Assembly (NCBI GenBank): GCA_902786925.1
Contig: CADAEK010000011.1
Span: forward strand, 1 to 64,000
Origin: an uncultured Bacteroidales bacterium
GTDB lineage: Bacteria > Bacteroidota > Bacteroidia > Bacteroidales > Bacteroidaceae
Direction of reading: 5' to 3'
DNA length: 64,000 nt
Within the stretch, counting starts at the first letter, position 1, and every line of letters starts with the position of its first letter. Below are positions 36,203-45,373 of the stretch, in pieces. The notes under the pieces were generated by a model. It made no database searches, had not been told where the DNA came from, and worked only from the letters and a program-made list of their open reading frames with translations. The position numbers and the translations under genes were made by a program.

Positions 36203-38176
36203 ATGAAACGCATACAACTTAAGAAGTCATTTATCTCAAGCCCATTGGCTTTCCTCTGCAACTTGGCACTCGTCTATGTGGCATACGGTATATGCCGCTT
36301 GGCCTATCTGCTGGAGAACTGGGCGGTCCTCTCGGAAGGCTTTGACACGCTTTCCTTCACAGAGGCGCTGAAGGGCTGTTGGATGTTTGACACCTCGGCT
36401 ATCCTCTACACAAACGCGCTCTATGCCATCTTGATGCTTCTGCCGCTGCATTGGAAAGAACGCGACGGGTGGCAGACTGTGGCAAAGTGGGTGTATGTGG
36501 TGATGAATGCCATCTGTCTGGTGGCGAATCTGGCAGACGCCGTCTATTTCCAATACACGGGCCGGCGCACCACATCGTCTGTCTTTCAGGAGTTCAGCAA
36601 CGAGGGCAACATCGGCGATGTGATGGGCGTGGAAGTGCTGCGCCACTGGTATCTGGTGCTGCTGGGTATCTTGCTGATAGCAGGGCTCATCATCTGCTAT
36701 GTGAAGCCCAAGGGGCACTTCAAGGTGCGGATGCTGAAAGACTATGCGATTTATTATGTCATTCACTTGCTGTGCTTTGGCTTGTACATTCCCCTTACCA
36801 TTGCTGGAATGCGTGGCGGTGCAACCAAGGCGGTGCGTCCCATCACCATCAGCAATGCCAATCAATATGTGAACCGCACTTCGGAGGCGGCTCTCATTCT
36901 GAATACGCCATTCTCGATGATTCGTACCATCAACAAGAATGTCTTCTCCGACCCTCAATTCTTCTCCCGTGAAGAGCTTGACACAATCTATGTTCCCGTC
37001 TATACACCTGCCGACACGGTGGTGATGAACAAGAAGAATGTGGTGGTGCTCATTATGGAGAGCTACGGCAGAGAGTATATCGGCGGACTGAACGACTATG
37101 AAGGCTTCACACCTTTCACCGATTCGCTGATTCAGCACTCGCTGACTTTCGATTATTCCTTCGCTAATGGACGCAAGAGCATTGATGGCATGCCGTCTAT
37201 CCTCTCAAGCATCCCTCGATTCATAGAGCCATTCTTCTTGACACCTGCATCGATGAATGAGGTGAGCGGTCTGGCTGGCGAGTTGAGCAAGGTGGGCTAT
37301 TCTTCAGCCTTCTTCCACGGAGCGGAGAATGGCTCGATGGGCTTTGAAGCCTTTGCCAAATCAACGGGTTACCAACAATATCTGGGCAGAACGGAGTATA
37401 ACCAGGATAAGCGTTTCAACGGCGACAAGGACTTCGACGGCATGTGGGCCATCTGGGACGAGGAGTTCCTGCAGTTCTATGCCTTGAAGATGAGTGAGAT
37501 GAAGGAACCGTTCATCACATCTGTCTTTACGGCCAGTTCGCATCACCCCTACAAGGTGCCTGCACGCTATAAGGATATCTACAAAGACGAACCGGGTGAT
37601 GACAACGTCATGCACAAGTGCATCCGTTATGTGGATAACGCCTTGCGCCTCTTCTTTGAGACGGCGAAGAAGCAACCTTGGTATAAGAACACCATCTTTG
37701 TGCTGACAGCAGACCACACCAACCTGACGTCGGAACCTTATTACCAGACAGACTTGGGCGTGTTTAGTGTGCCCATCATCATCTTTGACCCCTCAGGGGA
37801 GATTGCTCCTCAACGACGTCACGCCGTTGCTCAGCAGGTGGACATCATGCCCACTGTGCTGAATCACCTTGGCTATACGAAGCCTTATGTGGCCTTCGGT
37901 ACCGACCTCTTGAACACGCCAGACAGCTTGACTTGGGCGGTGAACAATACGAATGGCATTTATCAGTATGTGAAAGGCGACTACGTGTTGCAGTTTACCG
38001 ACGACGGGCAGGCGAAGGCCTTCTACAACTATAAGAAAGACTGGTATAACAAGAAGAACCTGTTGGGCACTACGGGCAAGCTGGAACAGCAGATGGAACG
38101 AGAACTGAAGGCCATCATCCAGTCTTATATGGAACGTATGCTGGAGGACCGACTGACGGTGAAGGGTAAAGAGTAA
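36203..38176 (+). CDS. LTA synthase/phosphoglycerol transferase-like membrane sulfatase-fold enzyme
   Basis: 657 residues with about five N-terminal membrane segments (roughly residues 15-220) and a C-terminal sulfatase-fold domain. Key motifs are NVVVLIMESYGREYIGG (first metal acid), GRKSIDGMPSI (nucleophile Ser, where LtaS has Thr), SSHHPYKVP and LTADHTN (metal ligands). Related Bacteroidota proteins are annotated as LTA synthase family; they move phosphoglycerol or phosphoethanolamine from lipids onto glycans or lipid A. The substrate here is unknown. It stands at the head of the acyltransferase and glycosyltransferase block. Confidence 0.9.
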   Translation: MKRIQLKKSFISSPLAFLCNLALVYVAYGICRLAYLLENWAVLSEGFDTLSFTEALKGCWMFDTSAILYTNALYAILMLLPLHWKERDGWQTVAKWVYVVMNAICLVANLADAVYFQYTGRRTTSSVFQEFSNEGNIGDVMGVEVLRHWYLVLLGILLIAGLIICYVKPKGHFKVRMLKDYAIYYVIHLLCFGLYIPLTIAGMRGGATKAVRPITISNANQYVNRTSEAALILNTPFSMIRTINKNVFSDPQFFSREELDTIYVPVYTPADTVVMNKKNVVVLIMESYGREYIGGLNDYEGFTPFTDSLIQHSLTFDYSFANGRKSIDGMPSILSSIPRFIEPFFLTPASMNEVSGLAGELSKVGYSSAFFHGAENGSMGFEAFAKSTGYQQYLGRTEYNQDKRFNGDKDFDGMWAIWDEEFLQFYALKMSEMKEPFITSVFTASSHHPYKVPARYKDIYKDEPGDDNVMHKCIRYVDNALRLFFETAKKQPWYKNTIFVLTADHTNLTSEPYYQTDLGVFSVPIIIFDPSGEIAPQRRHAVAQQVDIMPTVLNHLGYTKPYVAFGTDLLNTPDSLTWAVNNTNGIYQYVKGDYVLQFTDDGQAKAFYNYKKDWYNKKNLLGTTGKLEQQMERELKAIIQSYMERMLEDRLTVKGKE

Positions 38177-38227
38177 GAAGAGAACCGGGCAACGTCTGCC
38201 AACGTGAACAACAACAGTAAAACTACC

Positions 38228-39319
38228 ATGAAGCAACGGAACCATGCTTTTGACTTCCTCTGCGGGCTTTGTATCCTCCGCATGATTCTCCTGCACGTGA
38301 TGGGCACGTGTGGGGAGCGGAATGAGTATTGGTTCGCCAAAGTGATGGCTTGGTCGTTCTTCTTCATGTCGTTCTTCTTCTTCAAAGCAGGCTATTTCAA
38401 CAAAGGGTTGAATGGAAAGACGAAGCCCTATATCGAAGACCGAGTGAAGCGCTTGCTGGTGCCTTACGTCGCGTGGGGCATCATCGGCAGTCTCATCTAC
38501 TTCGGTTTCTTATTCATCTTCCCCGACAGTTTCCACAAGTTCCATCGAATGTTGCGCTGGGACCATGTGTGGAAGTATAGCCATTTCTGGGGCAATCCGC
38601 CTGTGTGGTTCCTCTTCTCCTTCTTCATGTCGTATGTGTCGGTGTTCTTCATGAACAAGGTGAAGTATCTGAAGTGGGCGGCAGTCACCTTCCCCTTCAT
38701 CAGCTACTACTTGTGGAAGCAGCACAACCCATTGTGGATGGGGCTTAACAATGTGTTCATCGGTATCTTCTTCTTCTATCTGGGCCGTATGTGGCGATGG
38801 TTGCAGGCACGCGTGCCGAAGTATGTGCTGGTGATAGCCAGCGTGCTGATGATTGCAGAGTTTGTCGTGGGCAACAAGCTGTGGCACGGCGAGTACGATA
38901 TGAGCATGAACCTCTTTGTGCATCGCCCTTGGGGCGCAGGAGTCAACACGGTGTGTGCCCTGTTGGGTATCTCCGGCTTGCTGCTGGCCTTGCCGATGCG
39001 GCGTGTACCAGTAGTGGGCTATATAGGTGAACACTCCATGGTCTATTTTGTAGGGCATTACCCTCTTATCTACCTCTACGCTTTCACTCATCTGGTTTTC
39101 CATCACACCGTAGTGAAGCATTGGGAAGATGTGATTCTCATGATGTTGTTCATCTTGATTACCTGCACTTGGCTTGTACCCTATGTGGAGAAGATTCCTT
39201 GGCTCAGCGGGAGATGGCCTAAAACCCCAAGCAGAAATGTGAACCCTGCTTATGATGTGAGTGCGAGCAGTTCTGCGAGCCTTATGAACCGTATTCGATT
39301 GAAGATTCAGCATAGATGA
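38228..39319 (+). CDS. Acyltransferase-3-like membrane acyltransferase, paralog 1
   Basis: An integral membrane protein with about ten segments. MKQRNHAFDFLCGLCILRMILLHVM contains the family histidine and arginine, and MSFFFFKAGYFNK marks the shared subgroup. The C-terminal half has GEHSMVYFVGHYPLIYL and ends VPYVEKIPWLSGRWPK. Members O-acetylate or otherwise acylate extracellular glycans. The start at 38228 is chosen because paralogs at 39316 and 42387 begin with the same MK(Q/E)RNH(A/T)FD; a frame start at 38204 also exists. It overlaps the next paralog as ATGA. Confidence 0.9.
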   Translation: MKQRNHAFDFLCGLCILRMILLHVMGTCGERNEYWFAKVMAWSFFFMSFFFFKAGYFNKGLNGKTKPYIEDRVKRLLVPYVAWGIIGSLIYFGFLFIFPDSFHKFHRMLRWDHVWKYSHFWGNPPVWFLFSFFMSYVSVFFMNKVKYLKWAAVTFPFISYYLWKQHNPLWMGLNNVFIGIFFFYLGRMWRWLQARVPKYVLVIASVLMIAEFVVGNKLWHGEYDMSMNLFVHRPWGAGVNTVCALLGISGLLLALPMRRVPVVGYIGEHSMVYFVGHYPLIYLYAFTHLVFHHTVVKHWEDVILMMLFILITCTWLVPYVEKIPWLSGRWPKTPSRNVNPAYDVSASSSASLMNRIRLKIQHR

Positions 39320-40401
39320 AAGAGCGTAATCATACATTCGATTTCTTGTGTGGCATCTGTATTATTCGCATGATAACCCTGCACACCATAACGTTCTGTG
39401 GTCACAGAATGGATGCATGGTGGAGTGAGGTAATGGCATGGTCATTCTTCTTCATGTGCTTCTTCTTCTTCAAGGCAGGCTATTTCAACAAGACGGTGTC
39501 GGGCGACACGAAGGCATACATCACCGACAAGACGAAGCGCTTGTTGGTTCCTTATGTAGTGTGGGGAACGATAGGGTTCATCATCTATGCGCTTTATCTG
39601 CCGTTTGAGATTCAGCGTTATCATCATCCTGTCGAGCCGATGGAGTGGAGTCATCTGTGGCAGACCAGCTCATTCTGGGGCAACGAGCCTGTGTGGTTCC
39701 TGTTCTCCTTCTGGGCCGCATACGTGTTGGTGCACTTCATCAAGAAGATTCATATTGTCAAGCCCATCTCAGTGTTCCAAACGGTGGTGATATTAGCATG
39801 CCCATTCCTCAGCTACTGGATGTGGACGTTGAAGAACCCATTGCCGATGAGTCTGAGCAACGTCTTCATGGGTGTGTTCTTCTTCAACCTGGGCCGCACT
39901 TGGCATTGGGCTATTGACCGTATGGGACGAGGTGTAACCTTAGCGCTCTCGTCTGTTTTGATTGTGGCTTTTGTAGTGCTGAACGTGCTGTGGCATGGAG
40001 AGTATGTGATGAGCACGAATCTCTTCCGGGGTGAACCCTTGGCAGCGTTCTTCAACACGATGATAATCCTTATCGGCTTGTCAGGTATTCTGATTAAGCT
40101 GCCTTTGCCTCGAGTGCCCGTGGTGAACTACATTGGTCAGCATTCCATGGTTTACTTTGTGGCGCACTATCCTTTGCTACAGTTTTATCGCTTTACCCAT
40201 ATTTCCTTTGGGCATAGTATCTATGGTCATTGGGACGACTTCATCATCCTGCTCGTCTTCATCTTCGGCTTCTGCACCTGGCTTGTGCCGTATGTGGAGA
40301 AAGTGCCGTGGTTAAGTGGCAGATGGTCTCGTCCCCGTGCAGGACAAACAAGTCTTTCATCAGAGTCAAACACAAATGTTCAAGAATTTACGGTAAAATG
40401 A
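39316..40401 (+). CDS. Acyltransferase-3-like membrane acyltransferase, paralog 2
   Basis: 361 residues, collinear with the preceding gene and the one at 42387: MKERNHTFDFLCGICIIRMITLHTI, MCFFFFKAGYFNKTVSGDTKAY, WGTIGFIIY, YIGQHSMVYFVAHYPLLQF and VPYVEKVPWLSGRWSR. Several membrane segments. It probably transfers acyl groups to a polysaccharide made by the same locus. The start overlaps the upstream stop, and its own stop overlaps the GT14 start, so translation of all three is probably coupled. Confidence 0.92.
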   Translation: MKERNHTFDFLCGICIIRMITLHTITFCGHRMDAWWSEVMAWSFFFMCFFFFKAGYFNKTVSGDTKAYITDKTKRLLVPYVVWGTIGFIIYALYLPFEIQRYHHPVEPMEWSHLWQTSSFWGNEPVWFLFSFWAAYVLVHFIKKIHIVKPISVFQTVVILACPFLSYWMWTLKNPLPMSLSNVFMGVFFFNLGRTWHWAIDRMGRGVTLALSSVLIVAFVVLNVLWHGEYVMSTNLFRGEPLAAFFNTMIILIGLSGILIKLPLPRVPVVNYIGQHSMVYFVAHYPLLQFYRFTHISFGHSIYGHWDDFIILLVFIFGFCTWLVPYVEKVPWLSGRWSRPRAGQTSLSSESNTNVQEFTVK

Positions 40402-41309
40402 ATATAGCTTATCTTATATCAGCTCACACGGATGCCCCTCAGCTCAAGCGGCTTGTGGAGGCGCTGCATCCCGATGCCCACTTCTTTATCCACATCGACA
40501 AGAAGTCGGATATCACTCCCTTTCAGAAGGCCTTGGAAGGAAAGAGTAATGTACACTTTATCACTCCGCGTATTGATGTGCGTTGGGGCACGATTCTTGA
40601 GGTGGAATATCAGATGGCACTCATCAAGGCTGCTGTCAATCATCCTTTCAAATTCGACCGCATCTTCTTCCTGTCGGGCATGGACTACCCCCTGTGGAGC
40701 AACGAGCGCATTACGGAATGGTTAGAGGGATTGGGAGACCAAGAGGTATTGAGCGGCATTTGTATGGACACTCCATATATTCGTGGCGGGCAGCGTGACG
40801 GCTATACATTGGCGCGTCCCTTCTTCAAAATACCTCTCTTGGGCAATAAGGGCAACCAGTGGCTGAGCATTCTCTGCCGCCAAGTGAAGGGTGCCTTAGG
40901 ACTGCGAAAACCTCTTTCTTTTGTGGTTGAAGGAGATCGTTGGCATCTCTACAAAGGTGCTGCTTGGTGGTGTATCAGCGAGCAGCTGGCATCTTATATA
41001 TATAATATGTACACAATGGAGCCAGCCATTCGCCGTTATTTCGTCAACTCCTTTGGACCAGCGGAAACCTTGATTCAGACGATTGTGTTCAATTCCCCCC
41101 AATGGGCATCTCGGTGTCAGTTGTTCCAAGGTGAATATCCAGGATTGGCGGCCTTGACCCCTTTGCATTACATTGTTTACGATCCCGTCATCAAGGTGAT
41201 GGATGAGACCGATTACGATACGTTGATAGCCAGTGGAAAGATGTTCACTCGCAAGTTGGTGAGTGGCAAGAGTGACCAATTAGTAGAACGATTATATGGA
41301 AGGAAATGA
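40398..41309 (+). CDS. Core-2/I-branching-like beta-1,6-N-acetylglucosaminyltransferase family protein (GT14)
   Basis: 303 residues starting MNIAYLISAHTDAPQLKRLVEAL. HFFIHIDKKSD, FLSGMDYPLWSNERI, GAAWWCISEQLASYI and FGPAETLIQTIVFNS are the ordered GT14 blocks; the PAETLIQT glutamate is the expected catalytic region. Animal members make branched mucin glycans; bacterial ones act in capsule and LPS loci with unproven sugar preference. The ATG at 40398 overlaps the previous stop as ATGA, so the longer in-frame extension to 40230 lies inside the acyltransferase gene and is rejected. Confidence 0.9.
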   Translation: MNIAYLISAHTDAPQLKRLVEALHPDAHFFIHIDKKSDITPFQKALEGKSNVHFITPRIDVRWGTILEVEYQMALIKAAVNHPFKFDRIFFLSGMDYPLWSNERITEWLEGLGDQEVLSGICMDTPYIRGGQRDGYTLARPFFKIPLLGNKGNQWLSILCRQVKGALGLRKPLSFVVEGDRWHLYKGAAWWCISEQLASYIYNMYTMEPAIRRYFVNSFGPAETLIQTIVFNSPQWASRCQLFQGEYPGLAALTPLHYIVYDPVIKVMDETDYDTLIASGKMFTRKLVSGKSDQLVERLYGRK

Positions 41310-42390
41310 ATCTCCCCAGATAGCAGCCCCCGCTCCACGTCAGAGGATGGAATGGCTTGATGCCATGCGTGGCTTCACCATGCTTTTGGTGGTAGCCTAT
41401 CATGTGGCACAGAACGGTTTCGTTGAGTCCGAGAGACTCTCTCTCTCCCTCTCTCTTCAGGTGCTGTTCCGTATGCCTCTATTCTTCTTTGTCAGCGGTT
41501 TCTTAGCATACAAGTCCACGTGGATTTGGACACCTCAAAGTTTTGCGTCCCTCACATGGAAGAAGATAAAAGTACAGGTGCTTCCCGCTTTGGTGTTCTT
41601 GTGTGTGTATCTCGTCGTGAGGTGGAAGATACCTTTTGCAGAAGGCTTCATGAAGTGCATGCATAGCCCCACCAAAGGTGGTTATTGGTTCACATGGGTG
41701 CTCTTGCAGATGTTCCTGATATATTACCTCACGGCAGCCTTCTCCCAGCCTTTCGGCAAGAAGGCCGAGCATGGTGCTGTGGCAGTCTTGTGGGTGGTGA
41801 GCTTGTTAGCATCGCTGTCGCTCTACCTGCCTCAAACGCTGGGCAAGTGGTATAAGACAGACTTCATGCTGTACAGTTCTATGGTGCAGACATTCCGATT
41901 CATGCACTTCTTCCTGATGGGCAATCTGGTACATCGTTTCTGGCCACAGGTGCAGCGCCTCTTCTGTTCAAAGTGGTTCTTCCCTGTGTTGGCTTTGGTT
42001 GCCTTTGTGAGCTGTGCCGACTTCCTCAAGTGGCATACGTTCCGCTTGGAGTGGGCCAACCTTCCTCATAAGCTGGCCATGTACTCACTTCTCTTTGCTG
42101 TGGTCATGTTCTTCTTTCACTATCAGAAGATATTCACTCGGCAAACACTCCTCGGGCGTGGCCTGCAATACGTTGGTACCCGTACGCTCGACATTTATCT
42201 GCTTCATTTCATCTTCCTGCCCAAGTGGCCAGAAGTGGGGCAGTGGATCAATGCTCATCAACCCAATTTTGTGCTTGATGTGACGCTCACCCTCATGGGA
42301 GGCGTGCTGGTTACAGTCTTCTGCCTGTTGACCAGTCATGTCTTGCGCATCAGTCCATTGTTCAAAGAATATTTGTTCGGTAGAAAATGA
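41296..42390 (+). CDS. Acyltransferase family 3 protein, divergent from the flanking paralogs
   Basis: 364 residues. MEWLDAMRGFTMLLVVAYHVAQNGF is the classical acyltransferase-3 start (R-G-F, then H), followed by LFRMPLFFFVSGFLAYKS. About ten membrane segments; ends RTLDIYLLHFIFLP then a last hydrophobic helix. Unlike the three paralogs it lacks the FFFFKAGYFNK block, so it probably has a different acceptor. The gene overlaps GT14 by 14 bp and the next paralog by 4 bp. A CT-rich repeat interrupts its 5' third. Confidence 0.93.
   Translation: MEGNESPQIAAPAPRQRMEWLDAMRGFTMLLVVAYHVAQNGFVESERLSLSLSLQVLFRMPLFFFVSGFLAYKSTWIWTPQSFASLTWKKIKVQVLPALVFLCVYLVVRWKIPFAEGFMKCMHSPTKGGYWFTWVLLQMFLIYYLTAAFSQPFGKKAEHGAVAVLWVVSLLASLSLYLPQTLGKWYKTDFMLYSSMVQTFRFMHFFLMGNLVHRFWPQVQRLFCSKWFFPVLALVAFVSCADFLKWHTFRLEWANLPHKLAMYSLLFAVVMFFFHYQKIFTRQTLLGRGLQYVGTRTLDIYLLHFIFLPKWPEVGQWINAHQPNFVLDVTLTLMGGVLVTVFCLLTSHVLRISPLFKEYLFGRK
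41437..41456 (+). repeat. CT dinucleotide tract within the acyltransferase gene
   Basis: (CT)5-CC-(CT)4 encodes the LSLSLSL run near residue 50. Interrupted but slippage-prone; a change of one CT unit would shift the frame. Confidence 0.75.
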
Positions 42391-43475
42391 AACAACGCAA
42401 TCATGCCTTCGACCTTCTGTGCGGCATCTGTATCATCCGCATGATTACCCTGCATGTCACCAGTGCCTGTGGCTTTGGTCAAGAAGACTGGTGGACTCCC
42501 GTCATGCAGTGGAGCTACTTCTTCATGTCCTTCTTCTTCTTCAAGGCAGGCTACTTCAACAAGACGGTTTCAGGCGACACGAAGGCCTACCTGAAGGATA
42601 AGTTCAAGCGTCTGATGATTCCTTATCTGGTCTGGGGCACCATCGGAAACATCATTTACTTCTTCTTCACCACCTTTATCCTTGACCCTCGCAACTCTTT
42701 GGTTCGTCAAATCGACATCAAGCACTTGTGGACTACGAGCCAGTTCTATGGCAACATTCCCTGCTGGTTCCTCTTCTCCTTCTTCATGGCTTATGTAGTG
42801 GCTCACCTCATCTCCAAGGTGCCTCCACTCTTCAGCGTCACCCTCTTCGGACGCAAGCGCAACTTCAAGATACACTGGTTCATCTTCCTGTTGCCGTTCC
42901 TCAGCCATTGGCTCTACACGAAGGGGAATCCGCTGTGGTTTAGCTTCGACAATGTGTTCATCGGCATCTACCTGTTCTATCTGGGACGTGTGTGGCACTT
43001 TGCCATTGAGAAGATGGGAGAGAACATCACCTTGGCCGTGTCAGGCATCCTGTTTGCCGTGTTCATCTGTCTGAATGGCGTGTTCGCGGGCAAATATACC
43101 ATGTCCGACAATGTGTGGGAAGGCAATCCCTATATTGTGGTACTCAACATCACCCTTGCGCTCTGTGGCATTTCAGGTCTCTTGCTCTCGATTCGCACGC
43201 CTCGCGTTCCTGTTCTGAACTACATCGGCGAGCACTCTATGGTCTTCTTTGTGGCACATTATCCTATCCTGATGTTCTACAAGATTGTGCGTTCAGCTAA
43301 CGTTCACACGCTTCGGGGACATTGGGACGATTATATTATTCTTCTCTTTTTCCTCTTTGGAATCTGCTTCCTGCTGATTCCATACGTGGAGAAAGTTCCT
43401 TGGCTGTCGGGCCGTTGGAAAAAGCCCGCCAAGGCTTTAGCCGATGTTTCAGGGGATGTAAAGAAAGAGGCGTAA
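42387..43475 (+). CDS. Acyltransferase-3-like membrane acyltransferase, paralog 3
   Basis: 362 residues with the same layout as the genes at 38228 and 39316: MKQRNHAFDLLCGICIIRMITLHVT, MSFFFFKAGYFNKTVSGDTKAYLKD, IPYLVWGTIGNIIY, YIGEHSMVFFVAHYPILMF and IPYVEKVPWLSGRWKK. It is closest by eye to paralog 2 (identical FNKTVSGDTKAY). Predicted multi-pass inner-membrane enzyme that acylates an exported glycan. The ATGA overlap with the upstream gene supports co-translation. The LicD gene follows after 13 bases. Confidence 0.92.
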   Translation: MKQRNHAFDLLCGICIIRMITLHVTSACGFGQEDWWTPVMQWSYFFMSFFFFKAGYFNKTVSGDTKAYLKDKFKRLMIPYLVWGTIGNIIYFFFTTFILDPRNSLVRQIDIKHLWTTSQFYGNIPCWFLFSFFMAYVVAHLISKVPPLFSVTLFGRKRNFKIHWFIFLLPFLSHWLYTKGNPLWFSFDNVFIGIYLFYLGRVWHFAIEKMGENITLAVSGILFAVFICLNGVFAGKYTMSDNVWEGNPYIVVLNITLALCGISGLLLSIRTPRVPVLNYIGEHSMVFFVAHYPILMFYKIVRSANVHTLRGHWDDYIILLFFLFGICFLLIPYVEKVPWLSGRWKKPAKALADVSGDVKKEA

Positions 43476-43488
43476 ATTATTTTACGAA

Positions 43489-44298
43489 ATGGCAAACATG
43501 GATATACTACAGACTTACATGCAACGTCACCTGCGGGCTATACAGCTCAAGGAACTTGCCATACTGAAAGAGATACATGCCGTATGTGTGGCTCACCACA
43601 TCGACTACTGGTTGGATGGCGGCACCATTCTGGGGGCTGTCCGTCATGGGGGCTTTATCCCATGGGATGATGACATCGACATTGCCATGCGCAAGGCTGA
43701 CATTCCTCGTTTTGTGGCGGCTGCCAAGGCTGACCTTCCCGAATGGCTGCAGTTGCAGACACCAGAGGACGACCCTTCTCGCCTGCCCATGATTAAGGTG
43801 CGCGACCGCGACTCCTTCTTGGTGGAGGCTGATGATGATTTCCATCAGAGCTATCCCAAAGGCGTGTTTGTAGATATCTTCCCATTGGAACCTTATCCCA
43901 AGGTGTCCAAAGCTTTCTGCAAGCGTGTCTTGCGGGGTTACAACAGGGCCAATGGCATTCTCTCCACGAAGCACTATTACTCATGGCGCTCTGTGGCAGA
44001 GCTCTTCTGGTTTGGAGCCAAGCGTGCTTGGTATTGGACGGTGTGGCAGGTGGCTTGCCTCTTGCTTTCCAAGAAAGAGCATACTGGCAACGACATCAAG
44101 ACCAATGGTTATGGGGTGATGCATCGCAACGAAGACATCTTCCCTGTGTCCACCATTCAGTTCGAGGGGGACACATTCATGGCGCCTGCTCGCCCTCATG
44201 CTTATGTAGGCAACATCTATGCCAACTACATGACCCTTCCGCCCGAGAATCAGCGCAAGGGGCATGCAGTCTTCTATGCTGAGACCCTCAAAAACTAA
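43489..44298 (+). CDS. LicD family phosphotransferase
   Basis: 269 residues. The core LicD signature WLDGGTILGAVRHGGFIPWD and DDDIDIAM follows KEIHAVCVAHHIDYW, giving the nucleotidyltransferase-like metal aspartates. LicD proteins transfer phosphocholine or similar phospho-groups from CDP-activated donors to surface glycans; the human relatives fukutin and FKRP transfer ribitol phosphate. No choline uptake or CDP-choline gene is visible in this window, so the donor is unknown. ATG at 43489 or 43498 (MDILQTY). Confidence 0.92.
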   Translation: MANMDILQTYMQRHLRAIQLKELAILKEIHAVCVAHHIDYWLDGGTILGAVRHGGFIPWDDDIDIAMRKADIPRFVAAAKADLPEWLQLQTPEDDPSRLPMIKVRDRDSFLVEADDDFHQSYPKGVFVDIFPLEPYPKVSKAFCKRVLRGYNRANGILSTKHYYSWRSVAELFWFGAKRAWYWTVWQVACLLLSKKEHTGNDIKTNGYGVMHRNEDIFPVSTIQFEGDTFMAPARPHAYVGNIYANYMTLPPENQRKGHAVFYAETLKN

Positions 44299-44377
44299 GA
44301 TAGATAACCCGTAAACGGAAACGCTCTGTAACTTGCCATGCTGAGACAGACCACATGAACGTTCCACTTTTCGCTTT

Positions 44378-45373
44378 ATGACAGCACCCGTTGCCCTTTT
44401 CGTCTATAACCGTGCCGACAACACGAAGAGAACTCTCGAAGCTCTCCTTGCCAACACGCTTGCCAAGGACACTGCATTATATGTCTTTTCGGATGGAGGA
44501 AAAGATGAAAAGTCATGGGAACAAGTAAAGGAGGTCCGTGCCCTTCTCCACCAAGTCAAAGCTGAAGTAGAGCAGAAGGGGCTATTGAAAAGCATGACCC
44601 TCGTTGAGCGTCCTGAAAACATTTATCTTGAACGGAACATTACCGAAGGTATAGCCCAAGTGTTTGAGACCCACGACCGCATCATCGTGCTGGAGGATGA
44701 CATCTGTACGTCTCCTTACTATCTCCAATACATGAATCAGGCCTTCGACCTCTATGCCAATGTGCCACGTGTCATGCATGTGGCAGGTTTTACGAACTTG
44801 AGCCTTCCCGTTTTCTCCAAAGGCAACCAGCCGTCAACGGAAGCTTCTTCGTCTTCTGGCCCTCAATATCCTTTCTACTTCACGCCTCACATGTCTGGTT
44901 GGGGGTGGGGCACTTGGCGTGACCGCTGGCAGCAGTATTTTGTGCATTACAAGACTCGTGAGGAGGCACTTCTGGGTTTGACAGCGTCCGATCTTGACGC
45001 TCTTCAATATGGAGGCGTGTTTCCTTGTTTGAAGAGCCTGGACAAGCGCCCGATTCCATGGGACATCTGTTGGGAAATCGCTATATACAAAGCAAATGGC
45101 CTGTGCCTCACTCCTGCCCACACGCTTGTGCGGAACATAGGCTTGCAGCGCGGCACACATTTCCGTGCCTTTTCCATTCTTCAGCGCTTTGAGTTCGACC
45201 GTGAGCCTCTTCAGCAGCCTCTCTCCCTTACGCGCATAGAAAATCCGCAAAAAGACCCTCGTATTGAGGCGCTCTTTGCGGAAGCCATTCGCGATTGGGG
45301 CATTCGTTACACCCCGCTCGGCAAAATCATTCGTTTTCTTTATAAGAAGTGTTGTTCTTCAACAGCCTCTTAA
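44378..45373 (+). CDS. Glycosyltransferase, GT2/GNT-I-like
   Basis: 331 residues. ALFVYNRADNTKRTLEALLAN and LYVFSDGGKDE form the nucleotide-binding start; IIVLEDDICTSPYYLQYMNQA carries the metal-binding EDD as in GNT-I-like and some GT2 enzymes, and HMSGWGWGTWRDRW and WDICWEIAIYKANG follow. Sugar specificity is unknown. It lies 79 bases after licD and closes the rightward polysaccharide block. Its stop codon TAA is contributed by the left end of repeat element C (GCC TCT TAA), so the original C-terminus may have been altered. Confidence 0.88.
   Translation: MTAPVALFVYNRADNTKRTLEALLANTLAKDTALYVFSDGGKDEKSWEQVKEVRALLHQVKAEVEQKGLLKSMTLVERPENIYLERNITEGIAQVFETHDRIIVLEDDICTSPYYLQYMNQAFDLYANVPRVMHVAGFTNLSLPVFSKGNQPSTEASSSSGPQYPFYFTPHMSGWGWGTWRDRWQQYFVHYKTREEALLGLTASDLDALQYGGVFPCLKSLDKRPIPWDICWEIAIYKANGLCLTPAHTLVRNIGLQRGTHFRAFSILQRFEFDREPLQQPLSLTRIENPQKDPRIEALFAEAIRDWGIRYTPLGKIIRFLYKKCCSSTAS

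Noticed and set aside
40230..40397. N-terminal extension of the GT14 protein
   Set aside because: It lies inside the preceding acyltransferase gene; the ATG at 40398 gives the ATGA overlap seen through this operon.
42387..43475. Acyltransferase paralogs as an assembly duplication
   Set aside because: The three paralogs differ throughout at protein and DNA level and are separated by unrelated genes, so they are real duplicates.
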